A stretch of DNA of 64,000 bases from Sipunculus nudus (Eukaryota; Annelida; Sipuncula; Golfingiida; Sipunculidae): NCBI GenBank assembly GCA_026874595.1, contig CM049321.1, positions 3,339,479 to 3,403,478 of the forward strand, written 5' to 3'. The position numbers and the translations under genes are program-made. Of this stretch, positions 21,994-34,235 are shown piece after piece (position 1 is the stretch's first letter; each line of letters opens with the position of its first letter). Under the pieces are notes generated by a model. That model was not told where the DNA came from, did no database searches, and saw only the letters and a program-made list of their open reading frames with translations.

Positions 21994-24835
21994 GATGACC
22001 AGAGGTCACGCGCTTGCCGGAAATGGAAATGATACAGACAGATAGACAGAGAGTGCATGTAGAAACAGTCATATGAATGAGCAACATTGTGGGGGCAGCA
22101 GATGATATGTTTATTTATGCATGCTGACCTTTAACAGCTGCATATCTTTCTAGTGTAAAAGGGACCAAGTTCAAAATTTTTTCATGAAATCCCGTTAATC
22201 TCGTTTGACAAGAAGCAGTGAGACGTTTTCAGGTTTGTCATGTCAAGCTGGCCAAATGATATGAAATGCCGAAAACCAGACCTGTCTAACTATAAAAACC
22301 GCTGAGTTATAAGCATTTGCATGAAATCTCGTGTTTTCTCGTTTGACGGGAAATGGTGCGAGCTTTGGCGAGATTTCCATTTTTGTCATGTCAGGTTTGT
22401 CAAATATTACAAAATGCCGGAAACTAGACCTGTCTAGCTGCAAAAGTCGCCGTCTTATCAGCATTTACGTGAAATAATGTTTTTTTCTCGCTTGACGAGA
22501 TATAGTACGAGATTTGGCAAGACGAGCAGTTTTATTATGTCAAGACGGCCAAACGTTACGAAATGGCGAAAACTAGATCCGTCTAGCTGTAAAAGTCGCC
22601 GAGTTATAAGCATTTCCGTGTACTCTCGTGTTTTCTCGTTTGACGAGATATGGTGCAGGATTTGGCCAGTCTTGTAGATTTGTCATATCAAACTCTCTAA
22701 ATGTTATAAAATGGCGAAAACTACATCTGTCTAGCTGTAAAAGTCGCCGAGTTATTAGCATTTCTGTGAAATCTCCTTTTTTATCGTTTGACGAGATATG
22801 GTGCGAGATTTGGCCAGTCTTGCAGGTTTGTCATGTCAAGCCGTCCAAATGTTAATGAATGCCGAAAACTAGACCTGTCTAGCTGTAAAACTCACCGAGT
22901 TATAAGCATTTCCGTGAAATCTCGTGTTTTCTAGTTTGACGAGATATTGTGCGAGATTTGGCCTGACTTGCACATCTATCGTGTCAAGCTGGTCATGTGG
23001 AAGAAAATGCCGGAAACCAGACCTGTCTAGCTGTAAAACTGGCCGAGTTATAAGCATTTCCGTGAAATTTCGTGTTTTCTCGATTGACGAGATACGGTGC
23101 GAGATTTTGCCAGACTTGCATAATTGTCGTGTCAAGCTGGTCTAGTGGAACTAAATGCCGAAAACCAGACGTGTCTAGCTGTAAAACTGGCCCAGTTATA
23201 AGCATTTCCGTGAAATCCCGTGTTTTCTCGTTTGACGAGATACGGTGCGAGATTTGGCCTGTCTTGCAGCTCTGTCTTGTCAAGCTTGTTTGATGGAACG
23301 AAATGCCGAAAACCAGACCTGTCTAGCTGTAAAAGTCGCCGAGTTATAAGAATTTCCGCGAAGTCTCGTTTTTTCTCGTTTGACAAAATATGGCGCGAGA
23401 TTTGGCGTGACTTTCAGTTCTGTCGTGTCAAGCTGGTCATGTGGAACAAAATGCCGAAAACTAGATCTGCCTAGCTTAAAAACTGACAAAGTTACAAAAA
23501 ATGGTCGTGTTATTTCCAATTTCCATGATTTTTGCCCAAAAATGTAACCATGGTAACGATACTTGCATATCTGTCGTGTCAAGCTGGTCTAGTGGAACTA
23601 AATGCCGAAAACCAGACGTGTCTAGCTGTAAAACTGGCCCAGTTATAAGCATTTCCGTGAAATCCCGTGTTTTCTCGTTTGACGAGATACGGTGCGAGAT
23701 TTGGCCTGTCCTGCAGCTCTGTCGTGTCAAGCTTGTTTGGTGGAACGAAATGCCGAAAACCAGACCTGTCTAGCTGTAAAAGTCGCCGAGCTATAAGCAT
23801 TTCAGCGAAGTTTCGTTTTTTCTCGTTTGACGAGATATGGCGCGAGATTCGGCGTGACTTTCAGTTCTGTCGTGTCAAACTGGTCATGTGGAACAAAATG
23901 CCGAAAACTAGATCTGCCTAGCTTAAAAACTGACAAAGTTACAAAAAATGGTCGTGTTATTTCCAATTTCCATGATTTTTGCCCAAAAAATGTAACCGTG
24001 GTAACGGCACTTGCATACCTGTCGTGTCAAGCTGGTCTAGTGGAACTAAATGCCGAAAACCAGACGTGTCTAGCTGTAAAACTGGCCCAGTTATAAGCAT
24101 TTCCGTGAAATCCCGTGTTTTCTCGTTTGACGAGATACGGTGCGAGATTTGGCCTGTCTTGCAGCTCTGTCGTGTCAAGCTTGTTTGGTGGAACGAAATG
24201 CCGAAAACCAGACCTGTCTAGCTGTAAAAGTCGCCGAGTTATAAGCATTTCCGCGAAGTCTCGTTTTTTCTCGTTTCACGAGATATGGCGCGAGATTTGG
24301 CGTGACTTTCAGTTCTGTCGTGTCAAGCTGGTCATGTGGAACAAAATGCCGAAAACTAGATCTGCCTAGCTTAAAAACTGACAAAGTTACAAAAAAATGG
24401 TCGTGTTATTTCCAATTTCCGTGATTTTTGCCCAAAAAATGTAACCATGGTAACGGCAAATTTAAGTAAGCTACATGTCAAAAGAAAGGCCAGGTGATGA
24501 CGAAAAAAATGAGCTATTGCAGAAGTGGATAAGCCTATTTATGGCGAAGTTATAGTGCAAAAACCGTTAACCATACCTGTCGTGACCTTGACCCTTGACC
24601 TTGGAGCAATGTTGACCAAAAACAATAGGGCACCTAGAAATCGGTTTGTCAATCAAGCCTGTAAGTTTCAAGTTGATTGATGCAAAAGTGTGACCTGGAG
24701 AGTCGTGACAAACAAACAAACAAACAAACAAACAAACAAACAAACAAACAAAGAGACAAACAGACATACGCAACTGACGAACATGCTTGCCGAAATCGAA
24801 GATTTCCGGCAAGCAACAAACAAACAAACAAACAA
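21994..24835 (+). repeat. Satellite module 3
   Basis: Header at 21994. The first monomers (22250-22850) are more diverged, for example GTCTAGCTGCAAAAGTCGCC variants; the later ones are nearly uniform. A two-monomer block ending in TGTAACCATGGTAACG is repeated at about 23450-23560, 23900-24010 and 24350-24460. The spacer and a hairpin at about 24785-24812 are followed by a short extra (AAAC)n. Confidence 0.85.
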
Positions 24836-27000
24836 GATGACCAGAGGTCACGCGCTTGCCGGAAATGGAAATGATACAGACAGATAGACAGAGAGTGCAT
24901 GTAGAAACAGTCATATGAATGAGCAACATTGTGGGGGCAGCAGAAACGGATAATATGTTTATTTATGCATGCTGACCTTTAACAGCTGCATATCTTTCTA
25001 GTGTAAAAGGGACCAAGTTCAAAATTTTTTCATGAAATCCCGTTAATCTCGTTTGACAAGAAGCAGTGAGACGTTTTCAGGTTTGTCATGTCAAGCTGGC
25101 CAAATGATATGAAATGCCGAAAACTAGACCTGTCTAGCTATAAAAGCCGCTGAGTTATAAGCATTTGCATGAAATCTCGTGTTTTCTCGTTTGACGGGAA
25201 ATGGTGCGAGCTTTGGCGAGATTTCCAGTTTTGTCATGTCAGGTTTGTCAAATATTACAAAATGCCGGAAACTAGACCTGTCTAACTGCAAAAGTCGCCG
25301 TCTTATCAGCATTTACGTGAAATCATGTTTTTTTCTCGCTTGACGAGATATAGTACGAGATTTGGCAAGACGAGCAGTTTTATTATGTCAAGACGGCCAA
25401 ACGTTACGAAATTGCGAAAACTAGATCCGTCTAGCTGTAAAAGTCGCCGAGTTATAAGCATTTCCGTGTACTCTCGTGTTTTCTCGTTTGACGAGATATG
25501 GTGCAGGATTTGGCCAGTCTTGTAGATTTGTCATATCAAACTCTCTAAATGTTATGAAATGGCGAAAACTACATCTGTCTAGCTGTAAAAAGTCGCCGAG
25601 TTATTAGCATTTCTGTAAAATCTCCTTTTTTATCGTTTGACGAGATATGGTGCAAGATTTGGCCAGTCTTGCAGGTTTGTCATGTCAAGCCGTCCAAATG
25701 TTAATGAATACCGAAAACTAGACCTGTCTAGCTGTAAAACTCGCCGAGTAATAAGCATTTCCGTGAAATCTCGTGTTTTCTCGTTTGACGAGATAGGGTG
25801 CGAGATTTGGCCTGACTTGCACATCTATCGTGTCAAGCTGGTCATGTGGAAGGAAATGTCGAAAACCAGACGTGTCTAGCTGTAAAACTGGCCCAGGTAT
25901 AAGCATATCCGTGAAATCCCGTGTTTTCTCGTTTGACGAGATACGGTGCGAGATTTGGCCTGTCTTGCAGTCTGTCGTGTCAAGCTTGTTTGGTGGAACG
26001 AAAATGCCGAAAACCAGACCTGTCTAGCTGTAAAAGTCGCCGAGTTATAAGCATTTCCGCGAAGTCTCGTTTTTTCTCGTTTGACGAGATATGGCGCGAG
26101 ATTTGGCGTGACTTTCAGTTCTGTCGTGTCAAGCTGGTCATGTGGAACAAAATGCCGAAAACTAGATCTGCCTAGCTTAAAAACTGACAAAGTTACAAAA
26201 AATGGTCGTGTTATTTCCAATTTCCATGATTTTTGCCCAAAAAATGTAACCATGGTAACGGCACTTGCATATCTGTCGTTTCAAGCTGGTCTAGTGGAAC
26301 TAAATGCCGAAAACCAGACGTGTCTAGCTGTAAAACTGGCCCAGTTATAAGCATTTCCGTGAAATCTCGTGTTTTCTCGTTTGACGAGATACGGTGCGAG
26401 ATTTGGCCTGTCTTGCAAATCTGTCGTGTCAAGCTTGTTTGGTGGAACGAAATGCCGAAAACCAGACCTGTCTAGCTGTAAAAGTCGCCGAGTTATAAGC
26501 ATTTCCGCGAAGTCTCGTTTTTTCTCGTATGACGAGATATGGCGCGAGATTTGGCGTGACTTTCAGTTCTGTCGTGTCAAGCTGGTCATGTGGAACAAAA
26601 TGCCGAAAACTAGATCTGCCTAGCTTAAAAACTGACAAAGTTACAAAAAATGGTCGTGTTATTTCCAATTTCCGTGATTTTTGCCCAAAAAATGTAACCA
26701 TGGTAACGGCAAATTTAAGTAAGCTACATGTCAAAAGAAAGGCCAGGTGATGACGAAAAAAATGAGCTATTGCAGAAGTGAATAAGCCTATTTATGGCGA
26801 AGTTATAGTGCAAAAACCGTTAACCATACCTGTCGTGACCTTGACCCTTGACCTTGGAGCAATGTTGACCAAAAACAATAGGGCACCTAGAAATCGGTTT
26901 GTCAATCAAGCCTGTAAGTTTCAAGTTGATTGATGCAAAAGTGTGACCTGGAGAGTCGTGACAAACAAACAAACAAACAAACAAACAAACAAACAAACAA
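24836..27000 (+). repeat. Satellite module 4
   Basis: Same order as module 3 with fewer monomers: header, diverged monomers, uniform monomers, X-box-like motifs near 26247 and 26696, spacer with the TGACCTTGA box near 26836, and (AAAC)n at about 26961-27000. The hairpin is absent, and the next header follows the microsatellite directly. Confidence 0.85.
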
Positions 27001-29134
27001 GATGACCAGAGGTCACGCGCTTGCCGGAAATGGAAATGATACAGACAGATAGACAGAGAGTGCATGAAGAAACAGTCATATGAATGAGCAACATTGTGGG
27101 GGCAGCAGAAACGGATAATATGTTTATTTATGCATGCTGACCTTTAACAGCTGCATATCTTTCTAGTGTAAAAGGGACCAAGTTCAAAATTTTTTCATGA
27201 AATCCCGTTAATCTCGTTTGACAAGAAGCAGTGACACGTTTTCAGGTTTGTCATGTCAAGCTTGCCAAATGATATGAAATGCCGAAAACTAGACCTGTCT
27301 AGCTATAAAAGCCGCTGAGTTATAAGCATTTGCATGAAATCTCGTGTTTTCTCGTTTGACGGGAAATGGTGCGAGCTTGTGCCTGACTTGGAGTTCTGGC
27401 ATGTCAAGCGGGTCATGTGGAACTAAATGCCGAAAACTAGACCTGTCTAGCTGCAGTTCCGTGAAATCTCGTGTTTTCTCGTTTGACGGGATACGGTGCG
27501 AGATTTTGCCTGACATGCATGTCTGTCGTGTCAAGCTGGTCTAGTGGAACTAAATGCCGAAAACCAGACGTGTCTATCTGTAACACTCGCCGAGTTATAA
27601 CCAATGCCGTGAAATCTCATGTTTTCTCGTTTGACGAGATACGGTGCGACATTCGGCCTGACTTTCAATTCTGTCATGTCCAGCAGGACATGTGAAACAA
27701 AATGCCGAAAACTAGACCTGTCCAGCTGTAAAACTCGCCGAGTTATAAGCATTTCCGTGAAATCTCGTGTTTTCTCGTTTGACGAGATAGGGTGCGAGAT
27801 TTGGCCTGACTTGTACATCTATCGTGTCAAGCTGGTCATGTGGAAGGAAATGCCGGAAACCAGACTTGTCTAGCTGTAAAACTGGCCGAGTTATAAGCAT
27901 TTCCGTGAAATTTCGTGTTTTCTCGTTTGACGAGATATGGCGCGAGATTTTGCCAGACTTGCATATCTGTCGTGTCAAGCTGGTCTAGTGGAACTAAATG
28001 CCGAAAACCAGACGTGTCTAGCTGTAAAACTGGCCCAGTTATAAGCATTTCCGTGAAATCCCGTGTTTTCTCGTTTGACGAGATACGGTGCGAGATTTGG
28101 CCTGTCTTGCAGCTCTGTCGTGTCAAGCTTGTTTGGTGGAACGAAATGCCGATAACGAGACCTGTCTAGCTGTAAAAGTCGCCGAGTTATAAGCATTTCC
28201 GCGAAGTCTCGTTTTTTCTCGTTTGACGAGATATGGCGCGAGATTTGGCGTGACTTTCAGTTCTGTCGTGTCAAGCTGGTCATGTGGAACAAAATGCCGA
28301 AAACTAGATCTGCCTAGCTTAATAACTGACAAAGTTACAAAAAATGGTCGTGTTATTTCCAATTTCCATGATTTTTGCCCAAAAAATGTAACCATGGTAA
28401 CGGCACTTGCATATCTGTCGTGTCAAGCTGGTCTAGTGGAACTAAATGCCGAAAACCAGACGTGTCTAGCTGTAAAACTGGCCCAGTTATAAGCATTTCC
28501 GTGAAATCCCGTGTTTTCTCGTTTGACGAGATACGGTGCGAGATTTGGCCTGTCTTGCAGCTCTGTCGTGTCAAGCTTGTTTGGTGGAACGAAATGCCGA
28601 AAACCAGACCTGTCTAGCTGTAAAAGTCGCCGAGTTATAAGCATTTCCGCGAAGTCTCGTTTTTTCTCGTTTGACGAGATATGGCGCGAGATTTGGCGTG
28701 ACTTTCAGTTCTGTCGTGTCAAGCTGGTCATGTGGAACAAAATGCCGAAAACTAGATCTGCCTAGCTTAAAAACTGACAAAGTTACAAAAAATGGTCGTG
28801 TTATTTCCAATTTCCATGATTTTTGCCCAAAAAATGTAACCATGGTAACGGCAAATTTAAGTAAGCTACATGTCAAAAGAAAGGCCAGGTGATCACGAAA
28901 AAAATGAGCTATTGCAGAAGTGGATAAGCCTATTTATGGCGAAGTTATAGTGCAAAAACCGTTAACCATACCTGTCGTGACCTTGACCCTTGACCTTGGA
29001 GCAATGTTGACCAAAAACAATAGGGCACCTAGAAATCGGTTTGTCAATCAAGCCTGTAAGTTTCAAGTTGATTGATGCAAAAGTGTGACCTGGAGAGTCG
29101 TGACAAACAAACAAACAAACAAACAAACAAACAA
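27001..29134 (+). repeat. Satellite module 5, near-identical to module 1
   Basis: Corresponds base for base to 17637-19766 at an offset of 9,364 with only a handful of differences. The modules between them differ much more, so a block of the array was copied recently rather than the array expanding evenly. Confidence 0.9.
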
Positions 29135-31087
29135 GATGACCAGAGGTCACGCGCTTGCCGGAAATGGAAATGATACAGACAGATAGACAGAGAGTGCATG
29201 TAGAAACAGTCATATGAATGAGCAACATTGTGGGGGCAGCAGAAACGGATAATATGTTTATTTATGCATGCTGACCTTTAACAGCTGCATATCTTTCTAG
29301 TGTAAAAGGGACCAAGTTCAAAATTTTTTCATGAAATCCCTTTATTCTCGTTTGACAAGAAGCAGTGAGACGTTTTCAGGTTTGTTACGTGAAGCTGGCC
29401 AAATGATATGAAATGCCGAAAACTAGACCTGTCTAGCTATAAAAGCCGCTGAGTTATAAGCATTTGCATGAAATCTCGTGTTTTCTCGTTTGATGGGAAA
29501 TGGAGCGAGCTTTGGCGAGATTTCCAGTTTTGTCATGTCAGGTTTGTCAAATATTACAAAATGCCGGAAACTAGACCCTTTCTAGCTGCAAAACTCGCCG
29601 TGTTATCAGCATTTACGTGAAATCATGTTTTTTTCTCGCTTGACGAGATATAGTACGAGATTGCGCAAGACGAGCAGTTTTATTATGTCAAGACGGCCAA
29701 ACGTTACGAAATGGCGAAAACTAGATCCGTCTAGCTGTAAAAGTCGCCGAGTTATAAGCATTTCCGTGTACTCTCGTGTTTTCTCGTTTGACGAGATATG
29801 GTGCAGGATTTGGCCAGTCTTGTAGATTTGTCATATCAAACTCTCTAAATGTTATGAAATGGCGAAAACTACATCTGTCTAGCTGTAAAAGTCGCCGAGT
29901 TATTAGCATTTCTGTGAAATCTCCTTTTTTATCGTTTGACGAGATATGGTGCGAGATTTGGCCAGTCTTGCAGGTTTGTCAGGTCAAGCGGGTCATGTGG
30001 AACTAGATGCCGAAAACTAGACCTGTCTAGCTGTAAAACTCGCCGAGTTATAACCAATGCCGTGAAATATCATGTTTTCTCGTTTGACGAGATACGGTGC
30101 GACATTCGGCCTGACTTTCAGTTCTGTCATGTCCAGCAGGTCATGTGAAAGAAAATGCCGAAAACTAGACCTGTCTAACTGTAAAACTCGCCGAGTTATA
30201 AGCATTTCCGTGAAATCTCGTGTTTTCTCGTTTGACGAGATAGGGTGCGAGATTTGGCCTGACTTGCACATCTATCGTGTCAAGCTGGTCATGTGGTAGG
30301 AAATGCCGGAAACCAGACGTGTCTAGCTGTAAAACTGGCCGAGTTATAAGCATTTCCATGAAATTTCGTGTTTTCTCGTTTGACGAGATACGGTGCGAGA
30401 TTTTGCCAGACTTGCATATCTGTCGTGTCAAGCTGGTCTAGTGGAACTAAATGCCGAAAACCAGACGTGTCTAGCTGTAAAACTGGCCGAGTTATAAACA
30501 TTTCCGTGAAATCCCGTGTTTTCTCGTTTGACGAGATACGGTGCGAGATTTGGCCTGTCTTGCAGCTCTGTCGTGTCAAGCTTGTTTGGTGGAACGAAAT
30601 GCCGAAAACCAGACCTGTCTAGCTGTAAAAGTCGCCGAGTTATAAGCATTTCCGTGAAGTCTCGTTTTTTCTCGTTTGACGAGATATGGCGCGAGATTTG
30701 GCGTGACTTTTAGTTCTGTCGTGTCAAGCTGGTCATGTGGAACAAAATGCCGAAAACTAGATCTGCCTAGCTTAAAAACTGACAAAGTTACAAAAAATGG
30801 TCGTGTTATTTCCAATTTCCATGATTTTTGCCCAAAAAATGTAACCATGGTAACGGCAAATTTAAGTAACCTACATGTCAAAAGAAAGGCCAGGTAATAT
30901 CGAAAAAAATGAGCTATTGCAGAAGTGGATAAGCCTATTTATGGCGAAGTTATAGTGCAAAAACCGTTAACCATACCTGTCGTGACCTTGACCCTTGACC
31001 TTGGAGCAATATTGACCAAGAACAATAGGGCACCTAGAAATCGGTTTCTCAATCAAGCCTGTAAGTTTCAAGTTGATTGATGCAAAA
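29135..31087 (+). repeat. Satellite module 6
   Basis: Header at 29135, diverged monomers resembling the start of modules 3 and 4, then uniform monomers and the spacer at 30850-31080. The spacer is cut at GATGCAAAAGT and joins directly to GCCGAGTTATAAGC inside a monomer. That junction is at a shared CAAAAGT-like sequence and looks like a recombination break. Confidence 0.8.
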
Positions 31088-32949
31088 GTCGCCGAGTTAT
31101 AAGCATTTCCGCGAAGTCTCGTTTTTTCTCGTTTGACGAGATATGGCGCGAGATTTGGCGTGACTTTCAGTTCTGTCGTGTCAAGCTGGTCATGTGAAAC
31201 AAAATGCCGAAAACTAGATCTGCCTAGCTTAAAAACTGACAAAGTTACAAAAAAAATGGTCGTGTTATTTCCAATTCCCATGATTTTTGCCCAAAAAATG
31301 TAACCATGGTAACGGCAAATTTAAGTAAGCTACATATCAAAAGATAGGCCAGGTGATGACGAAAAAAATGAGCTATTGCAGAAGTTGATAAGCCTATTTA
31401 TGGCGAAGTTATAGTGCAAAAACCGTTAACCACACCTGTCGTGACCTTGACCCTTGACCTTGGAGCAATGTTGACCAAAAACAATAGGGTTCCAGGGTGT
31501 TCGGTTTTCAATCAACCCTGTAAGGGTCATGTCGATTGCTGCAAAATTGTGGCCAGGAGAGCACAGACAAACACACAAAAAAACAAATAAACAAAAAAAC
31601 AAACGAGATACGGTGCGAGATTTTGCCAGACTTGCATATCTGTCGTGTCAAGCTGGTCTAGTGGAACTAAATGCCGAAAACCAGACGTGTCTAACTGTAA
31701 AATTGGCCCAGTTATAAGCATTTCCGTGAAATCCCGTGTTTTCTCGTTTGACGAGATACGGTGCGAGATTTGGCCTGTCTTGCAGCTCTGTCGTGTCAAG
31801 CTTGTTTGGTGGAACGAAATGCCGAAAACCAGACCTGTCTAGCTGTAAAAGTCGCCGAGTTATAAGCATTTCCGCGAAGTCTCGTTTTTTCTCGTTTGAC
31901 GAGATATGGCGCGAGATTTGGCGTGACTTTCAGTTCTTTCGTGTCAAGCTGGTCATGTGGAACAAAATGCCGAAAACTAGATCTGCGTAGCTTAAAAACT
32001 GACAAAGTTACAAAAAATGGTCGTGTTATTTCCAATTTCCATGATTTTTGCCCAAAAAATGTAACCATGGTAACGGCACTTGCATATCTGTCGTGTCAAG
32101 CTGGTCTAGTGGAACTAAATGCCGAAAACCAGACGTGTCTAGCTGTAAAACTGGCCCAGTTATAAGCATTTCCGTGAAATCCCGTGTTTTCTCGTTTGAC
32201 GAGATACGGTGCGAGATTTGGCCTGTCTTGCAGCTCTGTCGTGTCAAGCTTGTTTGGTGGAACGAAATGCCGAAAACCAGACCTGTCTAGCTGTAAAAGT
32301 CGCCGAGTTATAAGCATTTCCGCGAAGTCTCGTTTTTTCTCGTTTGACGAGATATGGCGCGAGATTTGGCGTGACTTTCAGTTCTGTCGTGTCAAGCTGG
32401 TCATGTGGAACAAAATGCCGAAAACTAGATCTGCCTAGCTTAAAAACTGACAAAGTTACAAAAAAATGGTCGTGTTATTTCCAATTCCCATGAATTTTGC
32501 CCAAAAAAATGTAACCATGGTAACGGCAAATTTAAGTAAGCTACATATCAAAAGAAAGGCCAGGTGATGACGAAAAAAATTAGCTATTGCAGAAATGGAT
32601 AAGCCTATTTATGGCGAAGTTATAGTGCAAAAACCGTTAACCACACCTGTCGTGACCTTGACCCTTGACCTTGGAGCAATGTTGACCAAAAACAATAGGG
32701 TTCCAGGGTGTTCGGTTGTCAATCAACCCTGTAAGGGTCATGTCGATTGCTGCAGAATTATGGCCAGGAGAGCGCAGACAAACACACAAAAAAACAAAAA
32801 AACAAAAAAACAGACAAATGGACATACGCAACTGACCAACCAACTTGCCGAAATCGAAGATTTCCGGCAAGCAACAAACAGACAAAGAGACAAACAGACA
32901 TACGCAACTGACGAACATGCTTGCCGAAATCGAAGATTTCCGGCAAGCA
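31088..32949 (+). repeat. Satellite modules 7 and 8 (fused, spacer variant)
   Basis: One monomer plus spacer (31088-31560) and then a second set of monomers plus spacer (31600-32770). Both spacers carry a variant, GTTCCAGGGTGTTCGG, in place of the usual GGCACCTAGAAATCGG, and an A-rich AAAC/AAAAC tail. Two hairpins of the CTTGCCGAAATC...GATTTCCGGCAAG type close the segment at about 32845 and 32919. Confidence 0.8.
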
Positions 32950-34235
32950 ATAAAGTTGTGACTGTGCCTCCAACATGTATGATAATAGATGGGGCCCGGA
33001 GAGGCCGTCACGGACCGCTGCACACGCCGGCCGCCCACCGTAAGGACCCTGCCGCCACTTGCGGCGACGGCACGTGTCTTCGTGGTTTGGCGAAAAACGG
33101 CGCCAGATTTGACGAGACTAACAATGTGACCCCTGAATGTGACTGCGAGTGTCAGCTGCTATCCAGCGCTGCAAACCATGTGTCTGTAGCGTGAAAAATG
33201 ACAGAATTATAGGCATTTCTTTGAATGGTCACGTGTTCTCGTTTCACGAGAAACGGTGCGAGATATGACGAGACTTGCGATTGAATGACTAAGAACTAGA
33301 CGGATGCTGTCTAACGCCGAAAACCAGACCTTTCTATGGCAAATATCAACAGAGATAGAAGCAGGTAAACTTCGTATTTTCAAGTTGTCACGTTTTACCC
33401 CAAAATTTGGTAACCATGGTAACGGCAGTACAAAGCTACATGTGCGGAGCAATAAGCCAATGTTCCTAGTTTCAGATACCACAAAAAAAATGGTGTCACG
33501 TTTAATATTTTTTGAGATATTGCAGAAAAATGATATGTTACAGTGTTTCATGTACCACGCCCCCTGGTGGCTATTTCCCAAAAATGAAAAATTGATTTCG
33601 AGATATTTATAAATGACAGAAAATATATCAATTTCAAAGCCACTGTTAAAAAAATGCGGCCTGTAGGTCATATTTAATGAAATCTCGGAAACTCTCGTTT
33701 GGCAAGAAATGGTGCGAGATTTGGCGAGACTTTTAGTTTTATCATGTCAAGCTGCCTATAAGGTACATAATGACCAAAACCAGACGTCTGTAGCTTAAAA
33801 ATTGACAAAGTTACAAAAAATGGTCGTGTTATTTCCAATTTCCATGATTTTTGCCCAAAAAAATGTAACCATGGTAACGGCAAATTTAAGTAAGCTACAT
33901 GTCAGAAGAAAGGCCAGGTGATGACGAAAAAAATTAGCTATTGCAGAAGTGGATACGCCTATTTATGGCAAAGTTATAGTGCAAAAACCGTTAACCATAC
34001 TTGTCGTGACCTTGAACCTTGACCTTGGAGCAATGTTGACCAAAAACAATAGGGCACCTAGAAATCGGTTTGTCAATCAAGCCTGTAAGTTTCAAGTTGA
34101 TTGATGCAAAAATGTGACCTGGAGAGTCGTGACAAACAAACAAACAAACAAACAAACAAACAAACAGACAAAGAGACAAACAGACATACGCAACTGACGA
34201 ACATGCTTGCCGAAATCGAAGATTTCCGGCAAGCA
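32950..34235 (+). repeat. 1,286-bp unit, copy 1: GC-rich segment plus diverged satellite
   Basis: Starts right after a hairpin with TAAAGTTGTGACTG. It contains a GC-rich stretch (about 32958-33195), a CACGTGTTCTCGTTTCACGA-type monomer relic, GTAACCATGGTAAC near 33411 and a CTCF-core-like box at 33555. A monomer relic, another X-box-like motif near 33868, the spacer, (AAAC)n and a hairpin follow. Confidence 0.85.
32958..33195 (+). other. GC-rich segment captured in the array (duplicated at 34244-34480)
   Basis: Base composition jumps to clearly GC-rich in an AT-rich array. The plus frame is open through the segment and encodes a cysteine-containing stretch (DPAATCGDGTCLRGLAK, then PECDCECQLLSS). 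I do not recognise a domain. It may be a fragment of a host exon picked up by a module, as Helitron-type elements are known to do, or simply a GC-rich part of the element. It has no intron or promoter signals that I can defend. Confidence 0.45.

Noticed and set aside
21822-22087. Cysteine/Val/Leu-rich repeat peptides (CLFVCLFV type)
   Set aside because: Translation of (GTTT)n, the complement of the AAAC microsatellite.
17925-32453. Dozens of 60-100 codon frames on both strands with recurring protein text
   Set aside because: They follow the 148-bp satellite phase, overlap on both strands, and recur only because the DNA repeats. No domain, no consistent start context.
32595-33194. 199-codon plus-strand frame
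   Set aside because: Runs from spacer through AAAC repeats and hairpins into the GC-rich segment. Most of it is microsatellite translation; only the last 80 codons are of any interest and are noted separately.
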